A DNA stretch of 32,968 nt, taken from NCBI GenBank assembly GCA_001941225.1, contig MSHM01000035.1:1-32968 (forward strand), in the 5' to 3' direction. A program made the translations under genes and the position numbers. This DNA comes from Oscillospiraceae bacterium Zagget12. GTDB taxonomy: Bacteria; Bacillota; Clostridia; UBA1381. The notes under the pieces were generated by a model that worked only from the letters and a program-made list of their open reading frames with translations, made no database searches and was not told the origin of the DNA. Each line of letters opens with the position of its first letter. The first letter of the stretch is position 1. This document shows positions 26,312-32,968 of this stretch, piece after piece.

Positions 26312-27424
26312 ATGAAACAATTCAGTATCGCGCCGAAGATAATAACGCTTGATTCCTGCGGCGAATTTACAGATAAATTGGGCATAAACGAGAATGACCT
26401 TGTTATCACGATAGAGGTTACGTGGAGCGCGTATTTTAAAGACATTAAAGCCGGAACGGTAATTTTCATCGAGAATTACGGCTCGGGCGAGCCGACCGAT
26501 GAAATGATTACGAGAATAGCCGCGGACATAAAAAAGCCGTACAAGCGCGTCATAGCTATTGGCGGCGGAACGGTTATAGACTGCGCAAAGCTGTTCGCGC
26601 TCGAAACGCTTTTACCCGTTACGGATTTATTCGACAGGAAAATTCCGGCTGTAAGGGACAAGAAGCTGATTCTCGTTCCGACGACCTGCGGAACAGGCTC
26701 GGAGGTAACGAACATATCGATTCTGGAGTTTAAAAAACGACATACAAAATTCGGTCTTGCCTCTGATGCGCTGTACGCCGACGCGGCAGTAATAGTGCCG
26801 GAGCTGCTTTATAAGCTGCCGTTTAAGGTATTCGCCGCAAGCTCGATAGACGCGCTTGTACATTCGGTTGAAAGCTATCTTTCACCGAAAGCCACGCCGA
26901 TTTCAAGAATGTTTTCGCTTAAGGCAATGACGATGATTTTAAACGGCTACAAAAAAATCGAATCGGACGGCAAGGACGCGCTTAAAGCACTTCTCCCCGA
27001 CTTCTGCCTTGCGTCTACTATGGCGGGAATCGCTTTCGGCAATGCCGGCTGCGCCGCGGTTCACGCGATGAGCTATCCGCTCGGCGCAGCGTTCCACGTT
27101 CCGCACGGAGAATCGAATTACGCGATGTTCACGGGCGTGTTCAAAAAATATATGGAGATAAACCCCGACGGCACGATAAGGGAGCTTAACGCCGCCATAG
27201 CCGCCGTTCTCGGCTGCGGTGCGGAAGATGTGTATGACGAGCTTGAGCGCCTGCTTAACGGCTCGATTTTGCAGAAAAAGCGATTAAGCGAGTATGGTAT
27301 GATAAATGAAATGATTGAGGAATTTACCGATTCCGTTATCGAAAACCAACAGAGGCTGCTCGGGAACAATTATGTTTTTCTTGACAGAGCGGCTCTAATA
27401 GAAATATACGCTAAACTTATGTAA
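26312..27424 (+). CDS. 4-hydroxybutyrate dehydrogenase (iron-type alcohol dehydrogenase)
   Basis: This 370-residue group III alcohol dehydrogenase is likely to reduce succinate semialdehyde to 4-hydroxybutyrate. From memory, it resembles the Clostridium kluyveri enzyme along its length: FIENYGSGEPTDEMI, RVIAIGGGTVIDCAKL, LVPTTCGTGSEVTNISILEFKKRHTKFGLASD, AGIAFGNAGCAAVHAMSYPLGAAFHVPHGESNY and a C-terminal VIENQQRLLGNNY. The His and Asp residues expected to bind iron lie in DALVHSVE and HAMSYPLG...HVPHGE. ATG 26312 (MKQFSIAPK) is chosen because GGGAG lies 8 nt upstream and the length fits the family. In-frame starts further up (TTG 26294, ATG 26297) lack a site. It begins 14 nt after the aldehyde dehydrogenase. 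Confidence 0.9.
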   Translation: MKQFSIAPKIITLDSCGEFTDKLGINENDLVITIEVTWSAYFKDIKAGTVIFIENYGSGEPTDEMITRIAADIKKPYKRVIAIGGGTVIDCAKLFALETLLPVTDLFDRKIPAVRDKKLILVPTTCGTGSEVTNISILEFKKRHTKFGLASDALYADAAVIVPELLYKLPFKVFAASSIDALVHSVESYLSPKATPISRMFSLKAMTMILNGYKKIESDGKDALKALLPDFCLASTMAGIAFGNAGCAAVHAMSYPLGAAFHVPHGESNYAMFTGVFKKYMEINPDGTIRELNAAIAAVLGCGAEDVYDELERLLNGSILQKKRLSEYGMINEMIEEFTDSVIENQQRLLGNNYVFLDRAALIEIYAKLM

Positions 27425-27436
27425 AGGAGTAAAAAA

Positions 27437-28810
27437 ATGTCAGATTTAAGAACAGCCCTGCCGCAAATAAAAACCAAAACCCTGCCGGGACCAAATGCGC
27501 AAAGCATCATAGACCGCCGCGTCAAGGCGATTCCGAACGCGATTCGCTGCGGCTATCCGTTAGCCGTAAAGCGCGGCGAGGGAGCTATGATTGAGGACGT
27601 TGACGGGAATATTTTCCTTGATTGGGTAGGCGGAGTAGGCGTGCTGAACGTCGGCTACTCTCAGCCGAAAATGATTGAGGCGGTCAAGGCTCAGGCGGAT
27701 AAATATTTTCACGTTATGATGAATATCGGCACACACGAGGGATATGTCGCGCTTGCCGAGGAAATGAACAAAATCGTTCCCGTAAGGAGCGAAACCAAGA
27801 AAACTATGTTTGTAAATTCCGGCGCGGAGGCGGACGAAAACGCCGTGAAAATCGCCAAGGGATATACAAAGCGTCCGAATATAATCGTATTTTCCGGCGC
27901 GTTCCACGGCAGAACGCAAATGACTATGGCGATGACGTCCAAAAAAGCGTATGCCTACGGTATGGGACCGTTCCCCGACGGTGTTTACCGCGCGGAGTTT
28001 CCGTATCTGTACCGTGCGCCAAAGGGATTTACGGAGGACGAGGCAATCGAGTATTACATAAAGCGTCTTAACGACGTATTCGAGGAATGCAGCGCGCCCG
28101 ACTATGTCGCGGCGATTGTCGTAGAGCCTATCCAGGGCGAGGGCGGATTTGTTCCCGCGCCGATTGAATGGGTTAAGGCTGTAAGGAAAATCTGCGACAA
28201 GCACGGAATACTTTTGGTTGCGGACGAGGTTCAGACGGGTTTCGCGCGCTCGGGTAAAATGTTTGTTTCGCAGTATTGGAAGGACGCGGGCTGTGCGCCG
28301 GATATTATGACGTCGGCAAAATCCATTGCCGCCGGTATGCCGCTTTCGGCGGTCACCGCGTCGGCGGAGATTATGGACGCGTGTCCCGCGGGAACAATCG
28401 GCGGCACGTTCTGCGGCAACGCTATGAGCTGCGCGGCTGGACTGGAGGTTATTAAATTCATCAAGGAAAACAACCTCTGCGACAGGGCGCTTGAAATAGG
28501 CGGCAGAGTTATGGAATATTACCGCAAGGAGCTTAAGCAGTTCGGAGTTGTCGGCGACGTAAGAGGAATCGGCGCGTTCGTCGGACTGGAGCTTGTAAAG
28601 GATACCGAAACAAAGGAACCGTATCCGGAGCTTGTCGCGGCTATGGTAAAGAGAGCGGCGCAAAAGGGACTTATTATCGAAAGCGCCGGAACATACGGAA
28701 ATGTTATCCGTTTCCTATGCCCGCTTGTAGTTACCGATGAGCAGCTTGAGGCGGGACTTGCGATTATGAAAGAAACAATGGCGCAGAGCCTTGAGGAATT
28801 GAAAAAATAA
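27437..28810 (+). CDS. gabT: 4-aminobutyrate (GABA) aminotransferase
   Basis: This 457-residue class III PLP aminotransferase probably converts GABA and 2-oxoglutarate to succinate semialdehyde and glutamate. Motifs include GEGAMIEDVDGNIFLDWVGGVGVLNVGY, FVNSGAEADENAVKIAK, FSGAFHGRTQMTMAMTSK, VVEPIQGEGGFVPAP, LLVADEVQTGFARSGKMF and Lys295 in MTSAKSIAAGMPLSA. It is distinct from, and only distantly similar to, the first aminotransferase of the operon. It follows the dehydrogenase by 12 nt with AAAGGAG as ribosome site and is the last operon gene before a terminator. Confidence 0.92.
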   Translation: MSDLRTALPQIKTKTLPGPNAQSIIDRRVKAIPNAIRCGYPLAVKRGEGAMIEDVDGNIFLDWVGGVGVLNVGYSQPKMIEAVKAQADKYFHVMMNIGTHEGYVALAEEMNKIVPVRSETKKTMFVNSGAEADENAVKIAKGYTKRPNIIVFSGAFHGRTQMTMAMTSKKAYAYGMGPFPDGVYRAEFPYLYRAPKGFTEDEAIEYYIKRLNDVFEECSAPDYVAAIVVEPIQGEGGFVPAPIEWVKAVRKICDKHGILLVADEVQTGFARSGKMFVSQYWKDAGCAPDIMTSAKSIAAGMPLSAVTASAEIMDACPAGTIGGTFCGNAMSCAAGLEVIKFIKENNLCDRALEIGGRVMEYYRKELKQFGVVGDVRGIGAFVGLELVKDTETKEPYPELVAAMVKRAAQKGLIIESAGTYGNVIRFLCPLVVTDEQLEAGLAIMKETMAQSLEELKK

Positions 28811-28819
28811 ACCGGATTT

Positions 28820-28853
28820 AAAGCGGCGGCGGATTTGAGCTGCCGCTTTTTTT
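28820..28853 (+). terminator. Terminator of the putrescine/GABA operon
   Basis: An 8-bp stem (28820-28827 with 28842-28849) is followed by a T7 tract. It separates the catabolic operon from the shell-protein gene. The rest of 28854-28987 shows no feature. Confidence 0.88.
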
Positions 28854-28987
28854 GTTTCGCACGGGCAGCCGGTAAAGTGATTTATGCAAAATTTTTCCGT
28901 CGGGCGTCAGCCTACCCATATAATCACACTGTAAATGCAGCCAAACACCGCGGGGCAACAATAAATGTATTTTACACTTTTAACATC

Positions 28988-29016
28988 TTGCAAAACACGC
29001 TCACAAATGATATAAT
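28988..29016 (+). promoter_or_regulatory. Promoter of the microcompartment-shell gene
   Basis: TTGCAA (28988-28993), 17 bp, TATAAT (29011-29016). Transcription would start near 29023, 25 nt before the GTG start, with CGGAGGG as ribosome site. Confidence 0.8.
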
Positions 29017-29047
29017 TAACTAAATATGTTTGTAACGGAGGGATAGC

Positions 29048-29761
29048 GTGAAAAATGATATGTTCGGCAAGTGTGCGCTTACGCAGTTTGTGGGCGTCGG
29101 CGTATGCGATACCATCGGTCTTTACATAGCTAATATAGATGATGCGCTGAGGAAACAAATGTCTATCCCCGAAAAATTCCGTTCAATCGGTCTTATCGGC
29201 TCGCGCACGGGCGCGGGCGCGCAAATTCAGGTTGTTGACGACGCCGTAAAGGCAACCTCAACAGAGGTTATATCAATCGAAATCCCGCGCGACACAAAGG
29301 GTTGGGGCGGTCACGGAAATTTCATCATAATCGGCGGCGACACGCCGTCGGACGTTAAGCGCGCCGTCGAATTATCCCTTGAATACATCGATATAAATGC
29401 CGGAGAAATTTACATAAGCGACGCCGGACATATGGAATTTCAGTACAGCGCACGGAGCGGACACGCTGTAAATATGGCGTTCGGCGTGCCTATCGGACAG
29501 CCGTTCGGATTCGTATGCGCGTCGCCCGCTCCGATAGGTATGGTTATATCCGACATTGCTATGAAATCGGCAGGTGTGGAGCTTATTAAAACTCTCCGAC
29601 CCGACAGCGGAACAAGTCACTCAAACGAGGTTATCATCATATTTACCGGTGAAACGTCAGCCGTCAAAACGGCGGTTAAGGACGCGCGTGACGCGGGTAT
29701 GCAGCTTTTGCGCTCGCTCGGCTCAGAGCCGTTGTCCGTAACAAAGCCGTATATAAACTGA
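29048..29761 (+). CDS. PduB-like tandem-BMC (trimeric) microcompartment shell protein
   Basis: This 237-residue protein has two BMC domains and matches the PduB/EtuB class of pseudohexameric trimers that tile bacterial microcompartment shells and can form gated pores. Recognisable stretches are FVGVGVCDTIGLYIAN, FRSIGLIGSRTGAGAQIQ, DDAVKATSTEVISIEIPRDTKG, EIYISDAGHMEFQYSARS, GVPIGQPFGFV, GTSHSNEVIIIFTG and LLRSLGSEP. The start is GTG 29048 with a strong ribosome site. No other shell protein (hexamer or pentamer) is in the window. It has its own promoter after the putrescine/GABA operon and is followed 19 nt later by an AraC regulator. Whether it builds a shell with components encoded elsewhere is unknown. 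Confidence 0.92.
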   Translation: MKNDMFGKCALTQFVGVGVCDTIGLYIANIDDALRKQMSIPEKFRSIGLIGSRTGAGAQIQVVDDAVKATSTEVISIEIPRDTKGWGGHGNFIIIGGDTPSDVKRAVELSLEYIDINAGEIYISDAGHMEFQYSARSGHAVNMAFGVPIGQPFGFVCASPAPIGMVISDIAMKSAGVELIKTLRPDSGTSHSNEVIIIFTGETSAVKTAVKDARDAGMQLLRSLGSEPLSVTKPYIN

Positions 29762-29780
29762 AATCCACGGAGGAAGGCAT

Positions 29781-30599
29781 ATGGACCCACACAATCAAAA
29801 CCAATTATTAAATCAGCGGCTTTCAAGACTGCAAACGGAATTTATATTAATAGACCACGGATTATGCCCCGATTGGTCGCGCGAGGAGCATACGCGCAGG
29901 CGCGACTGCCTGTATCTTATTTTGGACGGCAAAGGGAAAATCACCGTAAACGGCAACACCTTTTATCCCGAAAAAAACGATATGGTTCTGCTGCCGCGCG
30001 GCTCAAGGGTTTCGCTCTACTCCGAAAACGAAACCTGCTACAATAAATATTGGTGTGATTTTATAATGTCGGTTGACGGCCGCTCGTTATTTGACGTTAT
30101 AGATTTCCCGTATATGGTGCATTTGGAAAATATAGATTATGTGAAATCACTGTTCGACCGCCTCGACGCGCTGCATATACAAACGGACGCGGCGTCCGCG
30201 CTGATGATAAAAGCGTCCCTTGTCGAGCTTGTATCTATTTTCCTGAAAAACGACACTCACAAATCCACCGACGTTAAATCAAGCGTGTTTGCCGATGAAA
30301 CGCGGCGGTTTATACAGGAAAATCTCGATTCGCATTTAACCGTGAAAGCCCTCGCCGACAAAATGAGGTATAACGAAAAATATTTTATAAGCCTGTTCAA
30401 AAAGCATTTCGGAACAACTCCGGCATATTATATCAAAACCGCGCGGCTTGAACAGGCAAAGCACGAGCTGCTTTATACCGACCATAAGTCCGCATACATA
30501 GTCAATAAAATAGGATATTCCACGGCGCAGAAATTTTCAAAGGATTTTAAAGCCTATACCGGCTTTTCTCCTATGAAATTCAGAGAATTGTTTAAGTAA
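29781..30599 (+). CDS. AraC-family regulator with cupin-type sensor
   Basis: This 272-residue regulator has an N-terminal cupin-like ligand domain (about 15-110: YLILDGKGKITVNGNTFYPEKNDMVLLPRGS). Its C-terminal AraC double HTH (about 170-272) contains LTVKALADKMRYNEKYFISLFKKHFGTTPAYYIKTARLEQAK and a second helix pair ending YTGFSPMKFRELFK. It is cotranscribed with the shell gene (19-nt gap, GGAGGAAGG site), so it may control that unit, as PocR does for pdu genes. The ligand is unknown, and the cupin could equally sense a sugar. Confidence 0.92.
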   Translation: MDPHNQNQLLNQRLSRLQTEFILIDHGLCPDWSREEHTRRRDCLYLILDGKGKITVNGNTFYPEKNDMVLLPRGSRVSLYSENETCYNKYWCDFIMSVDGRSLFDVIDFPYMVHLENIDYVKSLFDRLDALHIQTDAASALMIKASLVELVSIFLKNDTHKSTDVKSSVFADETRRFIQENLDSHLTVKALADKMRYNEKYFISLFKKHFGTTPAYYIKTARLEQAKHELLYTDHKSAYIVNKIGYSTAQKFSKDFKAYTGFSPMKFRELFK

Positions 30600-30601
30600 A
30601 G

Positions 30602-30640
30602 CAAGGCTGTCGGCATAAAACCGACAGCCTTGAATTTATC
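30602..30640. terminator. Terminator after the AraC gene
   Basis: A perfect 12-bp stem (30602-30613 with 30621-30632) with a 7-nt loop is followed by AATTTAT. It lies between convergent genes, so it may serve both, although T-tracts are short on each side. Confidence 0.8.
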
Positions 30641-31381
30641 TCAATTATTAATTTGTAAATCCTTCAGCAGTTGGTTGTATATTTCTTCCTGTTCCGCCCT
30701 GTAAACCATATATTCACATTCAAGCATCGCCTTAAAGTCGTTTATTTTTTTCATTTGGTCCGCGCTTTGGTAATGGAAATTCGCGTATTCCATATTCTGA
30801 TACGCGTCGGCTATATCTTGATTTTCAAAGTCAATATGCGCCTCGCACAAAGTAAACAGCGCCGCCGTATCCTTATAGGAATCCTCCCAAATTTCCGTAA
30901 GGCGATCTCTCGCCTCATAATATTCCCCGTTTTCTATAAGTCTTTCCGCCGAGGTATATATTATATTTGTTTTTGCCGGACCAAACAAAAGCACGCCGAG
31001 AAATATCAAAATAGCAATCGCTGTAAGCACCGCTAAAACCTTTTTGCATTTATTGCCGAATGCTATTCCCTCTCCCGATTGCATAACGGGCTTTGGCTCT
31101 GCCGTATGTATTGCCGTTCGATTGATTGAATTTGATGAGCTGCTCGGACTGCTTGAGTTACCGCTATAAGATGAATTGCCGCCGTCAAACGCGCCTTGAC
31201 TTCCGAGAATAGCTCCAATACGCACAATATCCTCAAGCGATGTGTGTCCCATTCCGGCTGCCATTCCCGCCGCCTTATATGGGTCGGGTTTGCCGTCCTC
31301 GCCTCGGCTTGCCTGAACCGCCGTCCATAACGACGCGTTTCTCTGTATTTTATTGAAAGTACTATGCTTATTTCTTCCCAT
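30641..31381 (-). CDS. Single-pass membrane protein of unknown function with TPR-like tail
   Basis: This protein of about 246 residues is unrecognised as a family. Its N-terminal 65 residues are soluble and basic to neutral. A Ser/Asn/Gly-rich linker follows (about 68-90). One clear membrane segment is at about 115-137 (KKVLAVLTAIAILIFLGVLLFG). The C-terminal region is acidic and helical with tetratricopeptide-like spacing (YEARDRLTEIWEDSYKDTAALFTLCEAHIDFENQ), ending in a charged coiled-coil-like helix. ATG 31379-31381 is preferred although its ribosome site is weak; GTG 31388-31390 is an alternative. It stands alone, divergent from the IS110 element. Extracellular placement of the C-terminal half is inferred. 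Confidence 0.8.
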   Translation of the reverse strand: MGRNKHSTFNKIQRNASLWTAVQASRGEDGKPDPYKAAGMAAGMGHTSLEDIVRIGAILGSQGAFDGGNSSYSGNSSSPSSSSNSINRTAIHTAEPKPVMQSGEGIAFGNKCKKVLAVLTAIAILIFLGVLLFGPAKTNIIYTSAERLIENGEYYEARDRLTEIWEDSYKDTAALFTLCEAHIDFENQDIADAYQNMEYANFHYQSADQMKKINDFKAMLECEYMVYRAEQEEIYNQLLKDLQINN

Positions 31382-31396
31382 ATTTACCACGTATAA

Positions 31397-31427
31397 TATA
31401 ATTATCCAAAAAGTAAGGGTAATTATA
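31397..31427. promoter_or_regulatory. Inverted repeat upstream of the membrane-protein gene
   Basis: TATAATTATCC and GGGTAATTATA (31397-31407 and 31417-31427) pair at 10 of 11 positions around a 9-bp centre. It is AT-rich and lies just before the start codon. It could be an operator or simply overlapping promoter elements; I could not define a clear -35/-10 pair here. Confidence 0.3.
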
Positions 31428-31491
31428 TCATTTCTCCTTCCTTTTTTAATGTTGTATAGAAAAGGTCAGCTACCTTTGCTATAATAAATAT

Positions 31492-31675
31492 AGGCACTGT
31501 GGATTTGTTCATAATTTCTACAGCTTTGACTGGTATGAGGTGACTCAAACCACAGATTTTCGCCTTCATTGTTAATCAGTTAGTTAACGCTTTGACGTTT
31601 GTATTTGCGTGATTACATTGTCGGAATTCTTGTGGAAAACATTCAGTGCTTAAATCCATTTTCACTAAGGAGGTT
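31492..31675 (+). ncRNA. Candidate bridge RNA (seekRNA) of the IS110 element
   Basis: A TATAAT at 31480-31485 could start an RNA near 31492. The first arm is CTGTGGATTTG (31497-31507) paired with CAAACCACAG (31546-31555), ten pairs and one bulged A, enclosing a 38-nt loop. The second arm pairs 31571-31578 with 31610-31616 around a 31-nt loop. Two large loops in this order fit the target- and donor-binding loops known for IS621. The first loop contains GAGGTGACT (31537-31545), the exact complement of the last nine bases of the window. The second contains AGTTAGT (31578-31584), present at the right end (32956-32962). Confidence 0.5.
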
Positions 31676-31680
31676 TTTTA

Positions 31681-32850
31681 ATGTACTTCATTGGTATTGA
31701 CATTTCCAAGTACAAGCATGACTGCTTTATCGTTTCAAGCGATGGTGAAACTCCTTTTGGGGTGTTTTCATTCCGGAATGACAAACAGGGCTTTGAGATG
31801 TTTCTTGACAGGTTGAATTCTCTTAATTCTTCCGAAGAAAAGAGAATAGGGTTTGAATCAACATCTCATTATTCATTAAACCTTATGTTATTCCTTGAAA
31901 ACCATAATCTTACCTTTATGGAGTTTCAACCGGCTCTTATTAGTCAATACAGAAAAGCTCTAACGCTTAGAAAGACTAAGACCGATGCAATAGATTCTAA
32001 GACTATTGCTCGTTGGTTAATGAATGTTGATTACAAACCCTATCCACATTCATTTTACCACAATTATTCTCTAAAGTCACTAACAAGATTAAGATTTTAT
32101 TTAATTAAGCAAAGAACCTTTTATTTAATCAAGCTTACTGACATTTTAGACCATATTTTCCCTGAGTTTAAGCCGTTTTTTAACAATAACCTCGGTGCTG
32201 CCGCGTTACATATCCTCGAAAAATACGGTTCTCCTATTAAAATTGCCGCAATGAGGACAACATCCTATGATGATTTGCGCCGAATTTCAAGAGGTCACTT
32301 CTCTATGCAGAAATTTCTTGAATTACGGGAGCTTGCTAAAAACACAGTGGGTGTCTCTAATCATATATTCGAGGTTGAGCTTTCCGCCATTCTGAGACTC
32401 TATTGCCAGCTGAACAGCGAAATATCTGCGATTGAAGATGAAATATCCCAATTAACACTGGAGCTTGACAGACCTATACTGACAGTTCCCGGCATAGGTA
32501 TACAGTCCGCAGCTGTTATTCTCTCAGAATATGGGGATATATCCAAATTCAAATCTCCTGCACAAATGTTATCATTTGCCGGATTGGAGCCGGGATATTT
32601 CCAATCGGGGCAGTCCGAACATACAGGTCATATGGTTAAACGCGGTTCATCACACTTAAGATGTGCCATTATGAACTGCTGTTTGCTTTTAATTCAGTAC
32701 AATATGACCTTTGCTGAATTCTATGCCAAGAAACGCTCCGAAGGCAAGCCGCATAGAGTTGCATTATCTCATGTCGCGAAGAAACTAATCAGAGTTATAT
32801 ACACTCTTGAAACAACCAATCAGCCGTTTGACGCAAGCAAGCTTAGATAA
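31681..32850 (+). CDS. IS110-family transposase (bridge-RNA-type recombinase)
   Basis: This 389-residue transposase has an N-terminal RuvC-like DEDD domain: Asp7 in GIDISK, Glu59 in GFES, and Asp102/Asp105 in TKTDAIDSK. Its C-terminal Tnp_IS116/IS110/IS902-type domain contains LTVPGIGIQSAAVILSEYGDI, FKSPAQMLSFAGLEPG and the Ser-containing KRGSSHLRCAIM. ATG 31681 follows AAGGAGG. The frame is intact from start to stop, so it may be active. Its AT-rich composition contrasts with the neighbouring metabolic genes. Confidence 0.95.
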   Translation: MYFIGIDISKYKHDCFIVSSDGETPFGVFSFRNDKQGFEMFLDRLNSLNSSEEKRIGFESTSHYSLNLMLFLENHNLTFMEFQPALISQYRKALTLRKTKTDAIDSKTIARWLMNVDYKPYPHSFYHNYSLKSLTRLRFYLIKQRTFYLIKLTDILDHIFPEFKPFFNNNLGAAALHILEKYGSPIKIAAMRTTSYDDLRRISRGHFSMQKFLELRELAKNTVGVSNHIFEVELSAILRLYCQLNSEISAIEDEISQLTLELDRPILTVPGIGIQSAAVILSEYGDISKFKSPAQMLSFAGLEPGYFQSGQSEHTGHMVKRGSSHLRCAIMNCCLLLIQYNMTFAEFYAKKRSEGKPHRVALSHVAKKLIRVIYTLETTNQPFDASKLR

Positions 32851-32853
32851 TTT

Positions 32854-32885
32854 AGCCTTTTAAAAAAATTATCATTTGAAAGGCT
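32854..32885 (+). terminator. Hairpin after the transposase gene
   Basis: AGCCTTT (32854-32860) pairs with AAAGGCT (32879-32885) around an AT-rich loop. The following sequence has short T runs. It is a plausible transposase terminator or a structured element of the right end. Confidence 0.5.
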
Positions 32886-32968
32886 TGTTTGCTATGCAAT
32901 TCTTTTCTTAATTAAATTTTTTTCGTTTTTTTCGTTTTACCTCTTGACTTTTAATAGTTAGTCACCTC

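Larger units (their letters stand above)
31465..32962 (+). mobile_element. IS110-family insertion element (ends approximate)
   Basis: A DEDD transposase gene is preceded by about 200 nt of non-coding sequence and followed by about 110 nt, the layout of IS110 proper. Such elements usually lack terminal inverted repeats, so the ends must be inferred. The proposed right end is the GT at 32961-32962, where an apparent donor-guide match stops and a target-guide match starts. The left end at 31465 rests only on a shared GTCA and is uncertain by tens of bases. Confidence 0.55.

Noticed and set aside
27560-28663. A 367-codon open frame on the minus strand
   Set aside because: It lies wholly antisense to gabT, whose product is clearly recognisable. 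Its own translation is Arg-rich, low in family-like motifs, and has no ribosome site. It is a shadow.
31457-31485. A complete native promoter upstream of the IS110 bridge-RNA region
   Set aside because: The -10 (31480-31485) is good, but the -35 (TAGAAA) matches only 4 of 6. A TTGACT near the right end (32944-32949) tempted me as the -35 formed on circularisation, but with the ends proposed here the spacer would be about 26 bp, so I do not claim it.

Overview
The window looks like a chromosomal segment of a low-to-mid GC Gram-positive anaerobe, probably an uncultured gut-type clostridium (Bacillota). The grounds are textbook sigma-A promoters (TTGACA/TATAAT, 17-bp spacers), strong GGAGG ribosome sites, SLH and copper-amine-oxidase-like surface domains, and palindromic intergenic repeats. 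The species cannot be named from this sequence alone. By eye, two blocks are AT-rich compared with the rest: a restriction-modification island (about 1-8.6 kb) and an IS110-type element (about 31.4-33 kb).

Region 1 (1-8650, minus strand): a large unrecognised protein runs off the left edge. Next to it is a five-gene defence cassette: a small excisionase-like HTH protein, an N6-adenine methyltransferase, a C5-cytosine methyltransferase, a McrB-like AAA+ GTPase and a LlaJI-family endonuclease. A consensus promoter precedes the cassette, and two 75-bp direct repeats (67/75 identical) flank it. Each repeat is itself a promoter.

Region 2 (8720-14400): enolase; a GH115-type alpha-glucuronidase translationally coupled to a secreted lytic transglycosylase; and an SLH surface protein. 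The consensus promoter of the SLH gene contains a run of 12 G inside its 17-bp spacer, which is a strong candidate for a phase-variable switch.

Region 3 (14400-30600): a polyamine and GABA catabolic locus. A PII-like protein heads a potABCD polyamine importer operon. Agmatine deiminase and N-carbamoylputrescine amidase make putrescine. A four-gene operon (putrescine aminotransferase, aminobutyraldehyde dehydrogenase, 4-hydroxybutyrate dehydrogenase, GABA aminotransferase) then converts putrescine through GABA and succinate semialdehyde to 4-hydroxybutyrate. On paper this is balanced for NAD(P)H and yields two glutamates. Two paralogous GAF-like/LuxR regulators lie divergent to the catabolic genes. 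A lone PduB-like microcompartment shell protein with an AraC regulator follows. Three transcription units here (PII-pot, the first LuxR gene, the aminotransferase operon) share one layout: promoter, AAACAGA near the start of the RNA, intrinsic terminator hairpin, then the ribosome site. This suggests a common attenuation mechanism.

Region 4 (30640-32968): a membrane protein of unknown function and an IS110-family transposase. The roughly 200-nt upstream region of the transposase folds like a bridge RNA and contains short matches to the right end of the element and its flank.
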